Source of the DNA: Candidatus Aquidulcis sp.
GTDB lineage: Bacteria > Chloroflexota > Anaerolineae > Anaerolineales > E44-bin32
DNA length: 10,899 bases
Reading direction: 5' to 3'
NCBI GenBank assembly: GCA_020723365.1
Contig: DYJB01000052.1
Location: 1-10,899, forward strand
The position numbers were made by a program, and so were the translations under genes. Below the pieces are notes generated by a model. That model ran no database searches, had not been told where the DNA came from, and worked only from the letters and a program-made list of their open reading frames with translations. Below, piece by piece: positions 1-7,406 of the stretch. Every line of letters starts with the position of its first letter. Positions within the stretch are counted from its first letter, which is position 1.

Positions 1-405
1 CTGAAGACCTACCTGTCGATCGCCTCCATCTACCCGCTCAAGCCGCAGGTCCTGCTGATCGATGAGCCCACCACCGGCCTGGATACGCACGGCGAGCGCA
101 CCATGATGGACAGCCTGTGCCGGCTGCGCGACGCCGGGCACACGCTGGTGATCATCACCCACAACATGAAGACCGTCGCACGGTACTGCGATCGGGCGAT
201 CGTGATGAGCCGGGGCGAGATCGTCATGGACGCCCCCGTGCGCGAGGTCTACGGCCAGCCGGAGCGCCTGGTGGAAGCCGACATCCGCCCGCCGCAGATC
301 ACGCGCCTGGGCCAGGACCTGAAGGACCTGGGCCTGCCGCAGGACGTGCTCACGGTGGACGAGATGGCCCGCGTGCTCACCTACAACTTGCTGAACGAGG
401 GATGA
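1..405 (+). CDS. ECF transporter ATP-binding protein (EcfA-type), C-terminal part, 5' end outside the window
   Basis: This is the last 134 residues of an ABC ATPase that powers uptake of a vitamin or metal through an energy-coupling factor (ECF) transporter at the inner face of the membrane. The reading frame is open from base 1, so the start, Walker A, Q-loop and signature motif lie to the left. Visible are Walker B (VLLIDEP, fragment residues 17-23, with catalytic Glu22), the D-loop TGLD (25-28) and the switch histidine in ITHNM (His54), followed by a C-terminal extension of the kind found in EcfA proteins. The gene ends in TGA only 4 bp before an ecfT gene on the same strand, which is why I call it ECF-type rather than a general ABC importer ATPase. 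Whether it is the A1 or A2 paralogue cannot be decided from this fragment. Confidence 0.9.
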   Translation: MKTYLSIASIYPLKPQVLLIDEPTTGLDTHGERTMMDSLCRLRDAGHTLVIITHNMKTVARYCDRAIVMSRGEIVMDAPVREVYGQPERLVEADIRPPQITRLGQDLKDLGLPQDVLTVDEMARVLTYNLLNEG

Positions 406-409
406 CGGG

Positions 410-1243
410 ATGGCTCGATGGTTGGAGTACGAAAGCCGTGATACGTTCCTGCATCGGGGCCTGCATCCCTTCACCAAGATGATGGCCGTCGTCAGCATCA
501 TGGCGGTCTCGGGCCTGTGGTGGGATCCCCGCTACCTGGCCGTGCTCGTCCTGCCGCTGCTGGCCTTCATCTACGTCTCGAAGATCCCCGTGCGCTGGTT
601 CCGCATCGTGCTGCTGGCCGTCGTGACGGCGCTCTACCCGGTCAGCGTCACGGCGCTGGGCCAGACCAACCCGGGCATCTACAAGGTGCTGGATCCGGTG
701 TGGGCGACCACCCCGCTGCTGGTCACCACCCTGCCCGTCTTCGGGACCATCGGCTTGACGCCCGGCGGGTTGATGTGGCTGCTGGCGGTGGAGATCCGCA
801 CCGTCCTGATGGCCAGCTACGCCTTCGTCTTCATCTACACCACGTCGATGGCGCAGGTGACCGACACGCTGCTGTCTCTCAAGGTCCCAAACCCGATCGT
901 GTTCGTCATCGCCACCGTCTACCGCCTGATCCCCGACCTGAGCCGGGTGGTGGAGAACATCCTCAGTGCGCAGAGGCTGCGCGGCTGGAAGCTGATGCAC
1001 TGGAACCCGGTCAAGATGATCCGCCGGGCGGTGCCGCTGATGAACCCGCTTATGCGGCGTGTGGCCATCATGGTCGAGCAGATCACGCTGGCGACTCAGG
1101 TGCGCGGCTTCGGCGCCGGTAAGCCGACGCCCACGCAGGGCATCAACCTGAAGTCGCTCGACTATGCCGTCCTGGCCGTGGCGGCGGCGCTCTTCGTCGG
1201 CGCCGTTGTCGGCATCATCGTCGGGAACATGGGGCTGATCTAG
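410..1243 (+). CDS. ecfT: ECF transporter transmembrane component EcfT
   Basis: This encodes the 277-residue membrane coupling subunit that links the two EcfA ATPases to a substrate-binding S protein. The sequence has several hydrophobic segments (about residues 25-57, 63-85, 100-145 and 250-275). It carries the two Ala-Arg-Gly-type coupling motifs expected in EcfT, AQRLRGW (from residue 187) and TQVRGFGA (229-236), which contact the ATPases. The N-terminal HPFTKMMAV stretch is also typical of the family, and the length is normal. ATG at 410 has GAGG about 9 bases upstream, inside the 3' end of the ATPase gene, so the two genes are probably co-transcribed and translationally coupled. No S component is visible, so the transported substrate is unknown. 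A hairpin follows 23 bp after the stop codon. Confidence 0.92.
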   Translation: MARWLEYESRDTFLHRGLHPFTKMMAVVSIMAVSGLWWDPRYLAVLVLPLLAFIYVSKIPVRWFRIVLLAVVTALYPVSVTALGQTNPGIYKVLDPVWATTPLLVTTLPVFGTIGLTPGGLMWLLAVEIRTVLMASYAFVFIYTTSMAQVTDTLLSLKVPNPIVFVIATVYRLIPDLSRVVENILSAQRLRGWKLMHWNPVKMIRRAVPLMNPLMRRVAIMVEQITLATQVRGFGAGKPTPTQGINLKSLDYAVLAVAAALFVGAVVGIIVGNMGLI

Positions 1244-1266
1244 CCTGACGGGTGGTCCTGGAAGCG

Positions 1267-1297
1267 GCAGCGCCGAGGTCCTTGACCTCGGCGCTGC
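1267..1297. terminator. Perfect 13-bp hairpin between convergent genes, probable terminator
   Basis: GCAGCGCCGAGGT (1267-1279) pairs perfectly with ACCTCGGCGCTGC (1285-1297) around a 5-base loop. It lies between the stop of ecfT (1243) and the stop of the convergent aminotransferase gene (1322). On the + strand it is followed by GGTTTCT, a short U-run; on the - strand there is no T-run. It therefore fits best as the terminator of the ECF transporter genes and may also slow transcription from the opposite side. The weak U-tract is the main reason for caution. Confidence 0.72.
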
Positions 1298-1321
1298 GGT
1301 TTCTATGCGGGTGCGCCGCCG

Positions 1322-2701
1322 CTAGCCCGGTGTGGAGGGCGTCAGGACGTCCCACTCACCGCGCGTCGACGGCGCCGGATTCGACCACGGCGGTTGGTAG
1401 TCGAGCCGGCGGGCATGGCGAGCCAGATCCGGCAAATGCTCCCACAGCTTGCGGAAGCCTTCCAGGTACAGGTCGATCGTCGCCGGACGCCCGAAGTAGT
1501 TGGGGCCGGAGGTGCCGGCGCGGCCGATGCAGCGCGTGGCCTCAAGCACGTCGAGCGTCACGGGGTACTCCTCCAGATCGTAGCGCCGCGGGTTGGCCCC
1601 CGGCAGCGTCCACGGCACGCCGCCGCCAAACCCTTCTCGCAGCTGGAACATCGCCTGGCCGGGCACCGGCGTGTTCTGGTAGAAGCGCAACGGCAGTCCC
1701 TCGGCCTCCATCGCCTCTTCCACCGCGCGCGCCAGGCGCCCGGCCGGCACATCCAGACCGGCGGCCTGCGGATCGAGGCGGAAGCGGAACATGTGGTAGA
1801 CGTGCGTGCTGCCTTCGGGGATGTGGGGCGGGACAAGCCCCGCCAGCTGGCGCATGCCCTCGGCCAGCCGCCGGCCGTTGGCCGAGAAGGTCGCCGCATT
1901 CTCCGGGAGGCGCTTGAGTTGTGAGCGGGCATAGGCGGCCTGGATCGGGTTCATGCGGTAGTTCCAGCCCAGCGTGTAGGCGTTGTAGGCGCGTGGCTGG
2001 CCCTTGCGCACGATCTCCCCGAACATGCGCACCATGCTGGCGCGGTTGAGGTACTCGTCACGGTCGGTGGAGAACAGCCCGCCTTCACCGCAGGTCGGGA
2101 GTTGTTTGGCGGGCATGATGCTCGTGCCGTTGATGTCGCCCAGGCTGCCGACGTTGCGTCCACGGTAGACGGCGCCCATGGCGTGCGCCGCATCGGCAAT
2201 CACCACCAGGTGGTGCCGGCGGGCGATGGCGTGCAGCGCCTCGTAGTCGGCCGGCAGCCCGTGCAGGTCGACGGCCAGGATGGCGCGCGTGCGCGGCGTG
2301 ATCGCCTCCTCCACCCGCTGCGGATCGAGGTTGAAGGTGCGCGGGTCGATATCGACGAAGACCGGGATCCCCAGGTGATGCAGGATCGCCGAAGCGGATG
2401 CCAGAAACGTCAGCGCCGGGACGATGACCTCATCACCCGGCTGGCAGCCGGCGGCGGCTACGGCGGCATGCAGCGAGGCCGTCCCCGAGCCGAGCGCCAG
2501 AGCATGCCGCGTCCCGACGAAGGCGGCATACTCCGCTTCGAGGGCCTCGACCTCGGGATGATGAATGCCGACGAACTGGCCCTTCTCGAAGACGCGCTGC
2601 ACGGCGGCGGCGTCCTCAGCGTGGGTGACCGGCCAGGGATCTTCCAGCGGCCGGCCACCGGAGAAGACGGGCGTCCCGCCCAGCATAGCCAGTTTGCTCA
2701 T
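1322..2701 (-). CDS. DegT/DnrJ/EryC1/StrS-family PLP aminotransferase, long form
   Basis: This 459-residue protein is a fold-type I, PLP-dependent sugar or cyclitol aminotransferase. Members move an amino group between an amino acid (commonly Glu or Gln) and a keto sugar or keto cyclitol. Landmarks in order are the N-terminal LAMLGGTPVF, the phosphate-binding loop GSGTASLHAA (71-80), Asp170 in IADAAHAMGA (pairs with the PLP ring nitrogen), and the Schiff-base Lys199 in IMPAKQLPTCGEGG. Most family members have 370-400 residues; here the C-terminal third holds extra segments, including a Gly/Pro-rich stretch around 355-375. The N-terminal style recalls scyllo-inosose and AHBA-synthase-like branches, but I cannot assign the substrate. 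ATG at 2701 overlaps the kinase stop codon as ATGA, with GGAGGG about 8 bases upstream. It is the last gene of the operon and differs strongly from the other DegT member at 7403-8539. Confidence 0.9.
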   Translation of the reverse strand: MSKLAMLGGTPVFSGGRPLEDPWPVTHAEDAAAVQRVFEKGQFVGIHHPEVEALEAEYAAFVGTRHALALGSGTASLHAAVAAAGCQPGDEVIVPALTFLASASAILHHLGIPVFVDIDPRTFNLDPQRVEEAITPRTRAILAVDLHGLPADYEALHAIARRHHLVVIADAAHAMGAVYRGRNVGSLGDINGTSIMPAKQLPTCGEGGLFSTDRDEYLNRASMVRMFGEIVRKGQPRAYNAYTLGWNYRMNPIQAAYARSQLKRLPENAATFSANGRRLAEGMRQLAGLVPPHIPEGSTHVYHMFRFRLDPQAAGLDVPAGRLARAVEEAMEAEGLPLRFYQNTPVPGQAMFQLREGFGGGVPWTLPGANPRRYDLEEYPVTLDVLEATRCIGRAGTSGPNYFGRPATIDLYLEGFRKLWEHLPDLARHARRLDYQPPWSNPAPSTRGEWDVLTPSTPG

Positions 2702-4227
2702 CCGGACTTCCCTCCCACGGCCGTGCCGGCAGCCGTACGATGCGCCAGGAAGGTCTCTCTCAGATCACGGTGCAGGCGGCGGTAGACCGGGTACAGGCGG
2801 TCGTAGGCGGCCCGGTTCGCCGGATTCGGCTCCGTCGTTGCCTCGCTGCGCACCCAGGATCGCTTCAGCGGCTCGAAATCATCGAACCATCCGAGTGCCA
2901 GCCCGGCCACGTAGGCTGCGCCGAGTGGGCCGTCGGACTCCGGCACATACGACTGCGGCAGGCCGGTGATGTCGCTCACTACCTGGCGCCACAGCGGGCT
3001 GCGCGCCCCGCCGCCGGTGGCGATCATGCGGCGAACGGGGGAGCCCTGCGGGTAGCTGGTCTCCAGCCCGTCACGGATCGAATAGCCCCACGACTCGAGC
3101 ACGGCGCGGAAGTAGTGGCCGCGCCCGTGCGCCGGCGTCATCCCGAAGTACACGCCCGAAGCCTGCGGATCGAACTCCGGCGAGCGCTGTCCCTGGAAGT
3201 ACGGCAGCAGCAGCAGGCCCTCGGCGCCGGGTGGGGTTTCGGCCGCCAGCGCGTCGAGGCGGGCATACGCGCCCGGCTTGCCGAGCCGCGCCGCCTCCAC
3301 CTCCGGCTGCCCGAAGGTGTCGCGAAACCACTTGACGGCATCGCCCACCGCCAGGCTGTAGGCGGCGTAGTAGAAGAGGTACCCGTCCTCCTCGGGGAAG
3401 GGGTGCCGCATCGCCCGCAGCAGGTCATCCAGCTGCACCGGCACGACCCCGGCTGTGCCGTAGTAGGCGACGGCTTCGTCGCGCGAGGTGGCGCCGGCGC
3501 TGATGATGGAGGCCACCAGGTCGGGCATACCCGTCAACACGGGCGTGCCTTCCCGGAGTCCCGTGGCGCGAGCGGCGGAAGCGTGCACGCCGCCGACGAT
3601 CGTCGCCGGTGGGTGGATCGCCGGCAGGATGTCGCGCGGGATGCCGAAGCGCGCGCAGGTCTCGGCGCGCCAGGCGGCGCGCGGGGCCGAGTAGATGGCG
3701 CCCCACAGACCGAGCGTGATCGTGTCGGAGACGTAGGCTCCGCACAGCCGGTAGACGGCGTAGTGGGCCGCGTCGAAGAACATGCGCATGCGCTGCGCCA
3801 GCTCGGGCCGGCGGCGCAGGAACCACAGCAGCTTGGGGGTCAGCTCTTCGGTCGTCAGGTTGAGCCCGAGCGCGGCATTGACGTCCTCGACTTCGGCCAG
3901 GGCGCGGTTGTCGGAGTACAGGATGGCGCCGGCGAGCGGCCGGCCCTCGCCATCCGTGGGGCCCATGGCCGGGTACAGCCCGCTGACGTTGATGGCCGCC
4001 ACCCGCCCGGCACTCATCCCGGACTGATCGAGCAGCCGGCGCACGACGCTCGCCGGATGCTCCCACCAGTTGGCCTGCACCTCGTGCTCGACCCAACCCG
4101 GCTGCGGGTAGGCGCAGTCGTACTCCACCTGGGCCTGGGCCTGGACCTCACCCTGCCGGTTGACGAGCACACCTTTGGCGCCCTGCGTGCCGATATCCAA
4201 CCCAAGCAGCAGATCCGCATCCGTCAT
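2698..4227 (-). CDS. FGGY-family carbohydrate kinase (xylulokinase-like)
   Basis: This 509-residue cytosolic kinase transfers phosphate from ATP to a sugar or polyol. The N-terminal domain has the phosphate-1 motif LLGLDIGTQGAKG (7-19), the GWVEHE motif (44-49) and YSDNRA with Asp106. The expected catalytic base is Asp236 in LTGMPDLVAS. GTAG (257-260) and TGGGA (404-408) form the C-terminal ATP-binding elements, and SDGPLGAAYVAG (431-442) is the usual end signature. Length and domain order are normal for xylulokinase-like FGGY enzymes. The substrate-facing segment SGLYPAMGPTDGEGRPLAG (from 82) differs from the MHG-type segment of true xylulokinases, so xylulose should not be assumed; glycerol, erythritol, ribulose and other polyols are alternatives. 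Its ATG lies 10 bp after the acetyltransferase stop and its TGA overlaps the next ATG, which places it firmly in the operon. Confidence 0.9.
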   Translation of the reverse strand: MTDADLLLGLDIGTQGAKGVLVNRQGEVQAQAQVEYDCAYPQPGWVEHEVQANWWEHPASVVRRLLDQSGMSAGRVAAINVSGLYPAMGPTDGEGRPLAGAILYSDNRALAEVEDVNAALGLNLTTEELTPKLLWFLRRRPELAQRMRMFFDAAHYAVYRLCGAYVSDTITLGLWGAIYSAPRAAWRAETCARFGIPRDILPAIHPPATIVGGVHASAARATGLREGTPVLTGMPDLVASIISAGATSRDEAVAYYGTAGVVPVQLDDLLRAMRHPFPEEDGYLFYYAAYSLAVGDAVKWFRDTFGQPEVEAARLGKPGAYARLDALAAETPPGAEGLLLLPYFQGQRSPEFDPQASGVYFGMTPAHGRGHYFRAVLESWGYSIRDGLETSYPQGSPVRRMIATGGGARSPLWRQVVSDITGLPQSYVPESDGPLGAAYVAGLALGWFDDFEPLKRSWVRSEATTEPNPANRAAYDRLYPVYRRLHRDLRETFLAHRTAAGTAVGGKSG

Positions 4228-4240
4228 CGGTTCACCTTTA
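4228..4240 (-). promoter_or_regulatory. Ribosome binding site overlapping the upstream stop codon
   Basis: On the - strand the acetyltransferase stop TAA (4240-4238) runs directly into AAAGGTGA, with the AGGTGA core at 4237-4232 and four bases before the kinase ATG at 4227. A terminating ribosome would sit on the kinase Shine-Dalgarno sequence, which suggests coupled translation and supports the kinase start chosen here. Confidence 0.7.
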
Positions 4241-5116
4241 TGGGAGGCCGGCCCGGTGGATCAGGCAGCGGCTCCAACCATCCAGCGGGCAGGTCGCCAT
4301 GGCGATCTCCGAACCCTGGTAGCGCAGCCCCATCCGCCGGCAAGCCTCGAGGGCACCGCCGTTGACCGCCGGGACGAGCAGCCGCATACGCCCGGCGCCC
4401 GCCCGGGCCGCCTCATCCGCCAGCGCGGCGAGGGCGCCGAGCCAGTCGGCGCCCTCCCTCAACACCACCGGGCCCAGCCGGCCGGCGGGAGTCCAGCGGC
4501 CGTATCCGAGCCAGGCGCCGTCGGCGTCGTACAGGCTGCGGTAGCCGAATCCGGTCTTCGTCCAGAAGACATGATCGCCAGTACGGGGCGCGCCGAAGGC
4601 GGCGGCATCGAGCTCCGCCACCTGCGGCTGAGTTGCATCCTCGTCGTTGCGTGCGGCCGGGGCGCCGCCAGGTCGTGAGCCGAAGGTCCCTTCGAAGGCC
4701 AGCACCGGGAAGCGGGGCGTCAGGCCGGCGTGCAGGTAGAGGCTCGTGGCCGGGCGCGAGGAAGCGTCGACCAAGGTGGCACGCCCTCCCGTCGGCGCCG
4801 GCGGCCAGAGCCGTTCCAACAGCCGCCTCCCCAGCCCGCCTCCCTGCGCCGCCGGACGGACAAACAGCGAGACGAGCCAGTCGATCGGCCCGCGGCGAGC
4901 CGTGATTCCGAACCCGGCCAGGCGGCCTTCGCTCTCGGCCACCCACCCTGTGCCGGATGACAGCAGATAGCGCAGCCAGGTTGCCTCACCCTCGGGGTCG
5001 GGGAACGCGTGCGCGATGGCGCCGGAAGCGGCCTCGCCGGCCAGCGCTTCGGCCATCACCTCGAGCATCTCGGCCGCCTCATCGGTGCGGCCCGGACGCA
5101 GAAGCGGAGCAGTCAC
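4238..5116 (-). CDS. Double-GNAT acetyltransferase (YitH-like C-terminal domain)
   Basis: This is a predicted acetyl-CoA-dependent N-acyltransferase of 292 residues with two GNAT modules. The N-terminal module (about 5-145) holds the motif A pyrophosphate loop VRPAAQGGGLGRRLL (86-100) and the closing strand region TSLYLHAGLTPRF. The C-terminal module (about 165-280) has ELDAAAFGAPR (168-178) and LGYGRWTPAGRLGP, resembling the Acetyltransf_18 domain of YitH-type proteins. The frame is open back to an ATG at 5179, which would overlap the upstream gene by 59 bases. I chose GTG at 5116 because family-like sequence begins there (TAPLLRPGRTDEAAEML) and because it lies 4 bp after the preceding stop; neither start has a clear Shine-Dalgarno. 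Position in an amino-sugar-type operon makes an amino sugar or aminocyclitol a plausible acceptor, but this is inference. Confidence 0.82.
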   Translation of the reverse strand: MTAPLLRPGRTDEAAEMLEVMAEALAGEAASGAIAHAFPDPEGEATWLRYLLSSGTGWVAESEGRLAGFGITARRGPIDWLVSLFVRPAAQGGGLGRRLLERLWPPAPTGGRATLVDASSRPATSLYLHAGLTPRFPVLAFEGTFGSRPGGAPAARNDEDATQPQVAELDAAAFGAPRTGDHVFWTKTGFGYRSLYDADGAWLGYGRWTPAGRLGPVVLREGADWLGALAALADEAARAGAGRMRLLVPAVNGGALEACRRMGLRYQGSEIAMATCPLDGWSRCLIHRAGLP

Positions 5117-5120
5117 GGTG

Positions 5121-7406
5121 TCAGAAGGCCAGCCGCGCCGCCATGGACTCGATGAAGGCCTCACCCACTTTTCGCTCATCGAGCACCGAGTAGCGGCGAC
5201 CGAAGTTCTTCTGGTAGGCGTTGAGCGTGCGCAGGGTCTTGACGAACTCCTCGCGCGTGAGCCCGAGGTCGCGCGGCTGCCACAGCAAACCCGTGCGCTC
5301 GTAGTCCGAGGCGAGTTGGGCCGGATCGTTCTCCTGCAGGCTGGCCATGACGAACGTCCCCAGCGCCACCAGTTCGCCGTGCAGGAAGGACTTGCCGGTC
5401 TGGAACTCGGCGTTGTAGGCGAAGGTGTGGTCCGAGGCTTCCTGCGGCCGGCTGCTGCCGAAGCGGCGGCAGATCAGGCTGATGTCCTCGAAGGCTTCCA
5501 TGATCAGCCGGATGCCGGCCGGCGTGACGTTGCGGATCTCGTCGGCGCCGCTCCGAATGCGTTCCAGCCAGCGGCGGGTGGCGTCCACCGCTGCCGGGTC
5601 GTAGCGCTCGCCGCGCGAGTCGTGCGCCAGCTTCCAGTCCCACAGCGCGGCGTGAGCGCACAGGATGTCGCCCACCCCGCTGCGGTTGAGGCGTCCGGGA
5701 GCGGCGGCGATCAGCGTCGTGTCGACGTACACCTGGCGCGGCACGATGTAGCCGATGTAGGTCACGTGGCCCCCGCTGCGGGCGGCGATGCTCTTGGTCA
5801 CGGCGGCGTCGACCGAGGTGATGGAAGGGAAGACGTCCACCGGCAGGTGGCGCCGCCAGGCGACGTACTTGGCGGCGTCGGTGGGCGTCCCGCCGCCCAG
5901 CCCGACGATGGCCGAGACTTCCGGCAACTGGCGCTCGAGCGCCTCCAGCTTGAACCAGTCCAGCTCGCGCACGAAGGCGATGGCCTTGGGCTTCAGGCCC
6001 AGCCGGTGACGCGCCAGCTCCCACGGTTCCTCCATTGTGATCAGGGCGATGTCGTCCTCCGGCAGGCGCACGGATTCCAGCAGCCGATCGCCGTAGTGCA
6101 GCGTCGGCGCCTTCATCGGTTCGTCGGCCGTCGGCGATGGGCGCTGGATGGTGAGCGCCCTGGGGGCGGCCTCCGGCCAGATGACATCCAGCAGCCCGCG
6201 AGCCTGGTTGTACGAGCGCACCATCAGGTTGGCCATCAGCGCCCGCAGCGCCCGGGCGCGATCGTTCTCGACGATCGCCTCCACGGCCAGCATCTCGTAG
6301 GCGGCGTTGCGGTGGATCAGGGCGCGCAGGTCCTCCGGCAGGTCGGCGGCGCGCGGCTTGCCCGGCACGCCGCCGCGGATCGGCACCGGCGCCTCGATGA
6401 TCGCCTGCGGCGGCAGCCACGGCAGCGCCTCCCCGTTGTCGACGCTCAGCACGAGCTCCACCGTCTTGTGTTCGGCCATGGCCAGCAGCGTCGGGACGAC
6501 GATCTCGTCGTACCACACCGCGCCGCGCGCCTGGAGCGCGGCGATCTTCTCCCCCGGCTTCCAGCGCCGGAACTCGGCCAGCATCTGCTCCTGGACGGCC
6601 ATCAGCTCCTGCGCCCGCACAGGGCGGCCCTCGGTCATGGCCAGGATGCGATCGGGGTGGGCATAGTAGCGGAAGTACGGCGACGGGATAGCCCCCAGCG
6701 CCCGGATCAGATCGGGGTCCACGCCCAGTTTCGGCAGCTCGTGGGCCCGCTCCAGGATCTCCGCCAGGCGCTCGCGCCCCTGGACCCGCATACCCGTGAC
6801 CCAGGTGAAGTGATGCATGCCGGAGAGGGCGAAGGCGATGTCCTCGCGCGGCACGCCCAGCTGAGCGGCCAGCATCTTCATTAAGGAGACCGGCGAATCA
6901 CATGTGCCGATGACCCTCACCTTCGTGTAGCGGCGGATGGCGTACTGGATCAGGCTCGACGGGTTGGTCAGATTGAGGAGCAGCGCTTGCGGGGCGCGCG
7001 CTTCGATCCGGCGGCAGGCGTCAAGCACCACCGGCAGCCCGCGACGGGTGTTGTTGAAGCCGCCCGGGCCGACCGTCTCTTCCCCCGGCAGCCCGAAGGG
7101 GCGCGGGAAGGTCTCATCGAACAGGCGACCTTCCAGGCCGCCGACGCGCATCTGGTTGGCGATGTAGTCTGCTCCGTCAACGGCTTCGTCCAGATCCGTC
7201 GTCGCCCGCACGCGGATGTCGACGCCCGGGTGGCGCGCCAGCAGGTCGTTCGACACGCGCGCCACGAGGTCGAGGCGCTCGGCGTCGCGGCCGTAGAGGA
7301 CCGCCTCGTAGGAGGCCGCCGCCTTGGCCTTGGCCATGCCCTCGAACAGCAGCGGGGTGGCCAGCGCGCTCCCGCCCAGGACAGCCAGCGTGATGCGATC
7401 GCTCAT
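5121..7406 (-). CDS. Fusion protein: GH4 NAD-dependent (phospho)glycosidase + Fe-ADH/glycerol-1-phosphate dehydrogenase-like domain
   Basis: This single 761-residue frame joins two complete enzymes. Residues 1-410 are glycoside hydrolase family 4, which cleaves glycosides by NAD+-dependent oxidation at C3 with a divalent metal. Features are the dinucleotide loop VLGGSALATP (9-18), GEETVGPGGF (108-117), NLTNPSS (145-151), metal ligands Cys169 in GTCDSP and His199 in GMHHFTWV, and the tyrosine region IPSPYFRYY (240-248). A Pro/Ala-rich linker (about 411-430) leads to residues 431-761. These have the iron-containing alcohol dehydrogenase/dehydroquinate-synthase-like fold: GLGGGTPTDAAKY (502-514), PSITSVDAA (527-535), and metal ligands Asp580 (SGVGD), His660 (SDH) and His676 (FLHGE). 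The pattern is closest to sn-glycerol-1-phosphate dehydrogenase/AraM. GGAGG lies 6 bases before ATG 7406, which overlaps the previous stop. Met431 could be an internal start, but no Shine-Dalgarno precedes it. Both active sites look intact. Confidence 0.88.
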   Translation of the reverse strand: MSDRITLAVLGGSALATPLLFEGMAKAKAAASYEAVLYGRDAERLDLVARVSNDLLARHPGVDIRVRATTDLDEAVDGADYIANQMRVGGLEGRLFDETFPRPFGLPGEETVGPGGFNNTRRGLPVVLDACRRIEARAPQALLLNLTNPSSLIQYAIRRYTKVRVIGTCDSPVSLMKMLAAQLGVPREDIAFALSGMHHFTWVTGMRVQGRERLAEILERAHELPKLGVDPDLIRALGAIPSPYFRYYAHPDRILAMTEGRPVRAQELMAVQEQMLAEFRRWKPGEKIAALQARGAVWYDEIVVPTLLAMAEHKTVELVLSVDNGEALPWLPPQAIIEAPVPIRGGVPGKPRAADLPEDLRALIHRNAAYEMLAVEAIVENDRARALRALMANLMVRSYNQARGLLDVIWPEAAPRALTIQRPSPTADEPMKAPTLHYGDRLLESVRLPEDDIALITMEEPWELARHRLGLKPKAIAFVRELDWFKLEALERQLPEVSAIVGLGGGTPTDAAKYVAWRRHLPVDVFPSITSVDAAVTKSIAARSGGHVTYIGYIVPRQVYVDTTLIAAAPGRLNRSGVGDILCAHAALWDWKLAHDSRGERYDPAAVDATRRWLERIRSGADEIRNVTPAGIRLIMEAFEDISLICRRFGSSRPQEASDHTFAYNAEFQTGKSFLHGELVALGTFVMASLQENDPAQLASDYERTGLLWQPRDLGLTREEFVKTLRTLNAYQKNFGRRYSVLDERKVGEAFIESMAARLAF

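Noticed and set aside
2740..4365. 541-codon open frame on the + strand
   Set aside because: Antisense to the FGGY kinase, whose motifs are intact in the - strand frame. The + frame translation has no family features.
5117..5179. ATG at 5179 as the acetyltransferase start
   Set aside because: It would overlap the GH4 fusion gene by 59 bases and add 21 residues unlike the family. GTG at 5116 fits the operon spacing better, though neither has a strong ribosome site.
6114..6116. Separate gene starting at Met431 for the Fe-ADH-like domain
   Set aside because: The frame is continuous with the GH4 part, there is no stop between the domains, and no Shine-Dalgarno precedes this ATG. Internal initiation remains possible but is not needed.
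5016..6884. 622-codon open frame on the + strand
   Set aside because: It lies opposite the GH4 fusion gene, its translation is rich in Arg, Gln, His and Gly with no recognisable motif, and it is explained by high GC codon bias of the real gene on the - strand.
5121..7406. Reading the second domain as dehydroquinate synthase or 2-deoxy-scyllo-inosose synthase
   Set aside because: The GLGGGTPTDAAKY motif and the pattern around Asp580, His660 and His676 look closer to glycerol-1-phosphate dehydrogenase/AraM. The folds are related, so this was set aside as less likely rather than excluded.
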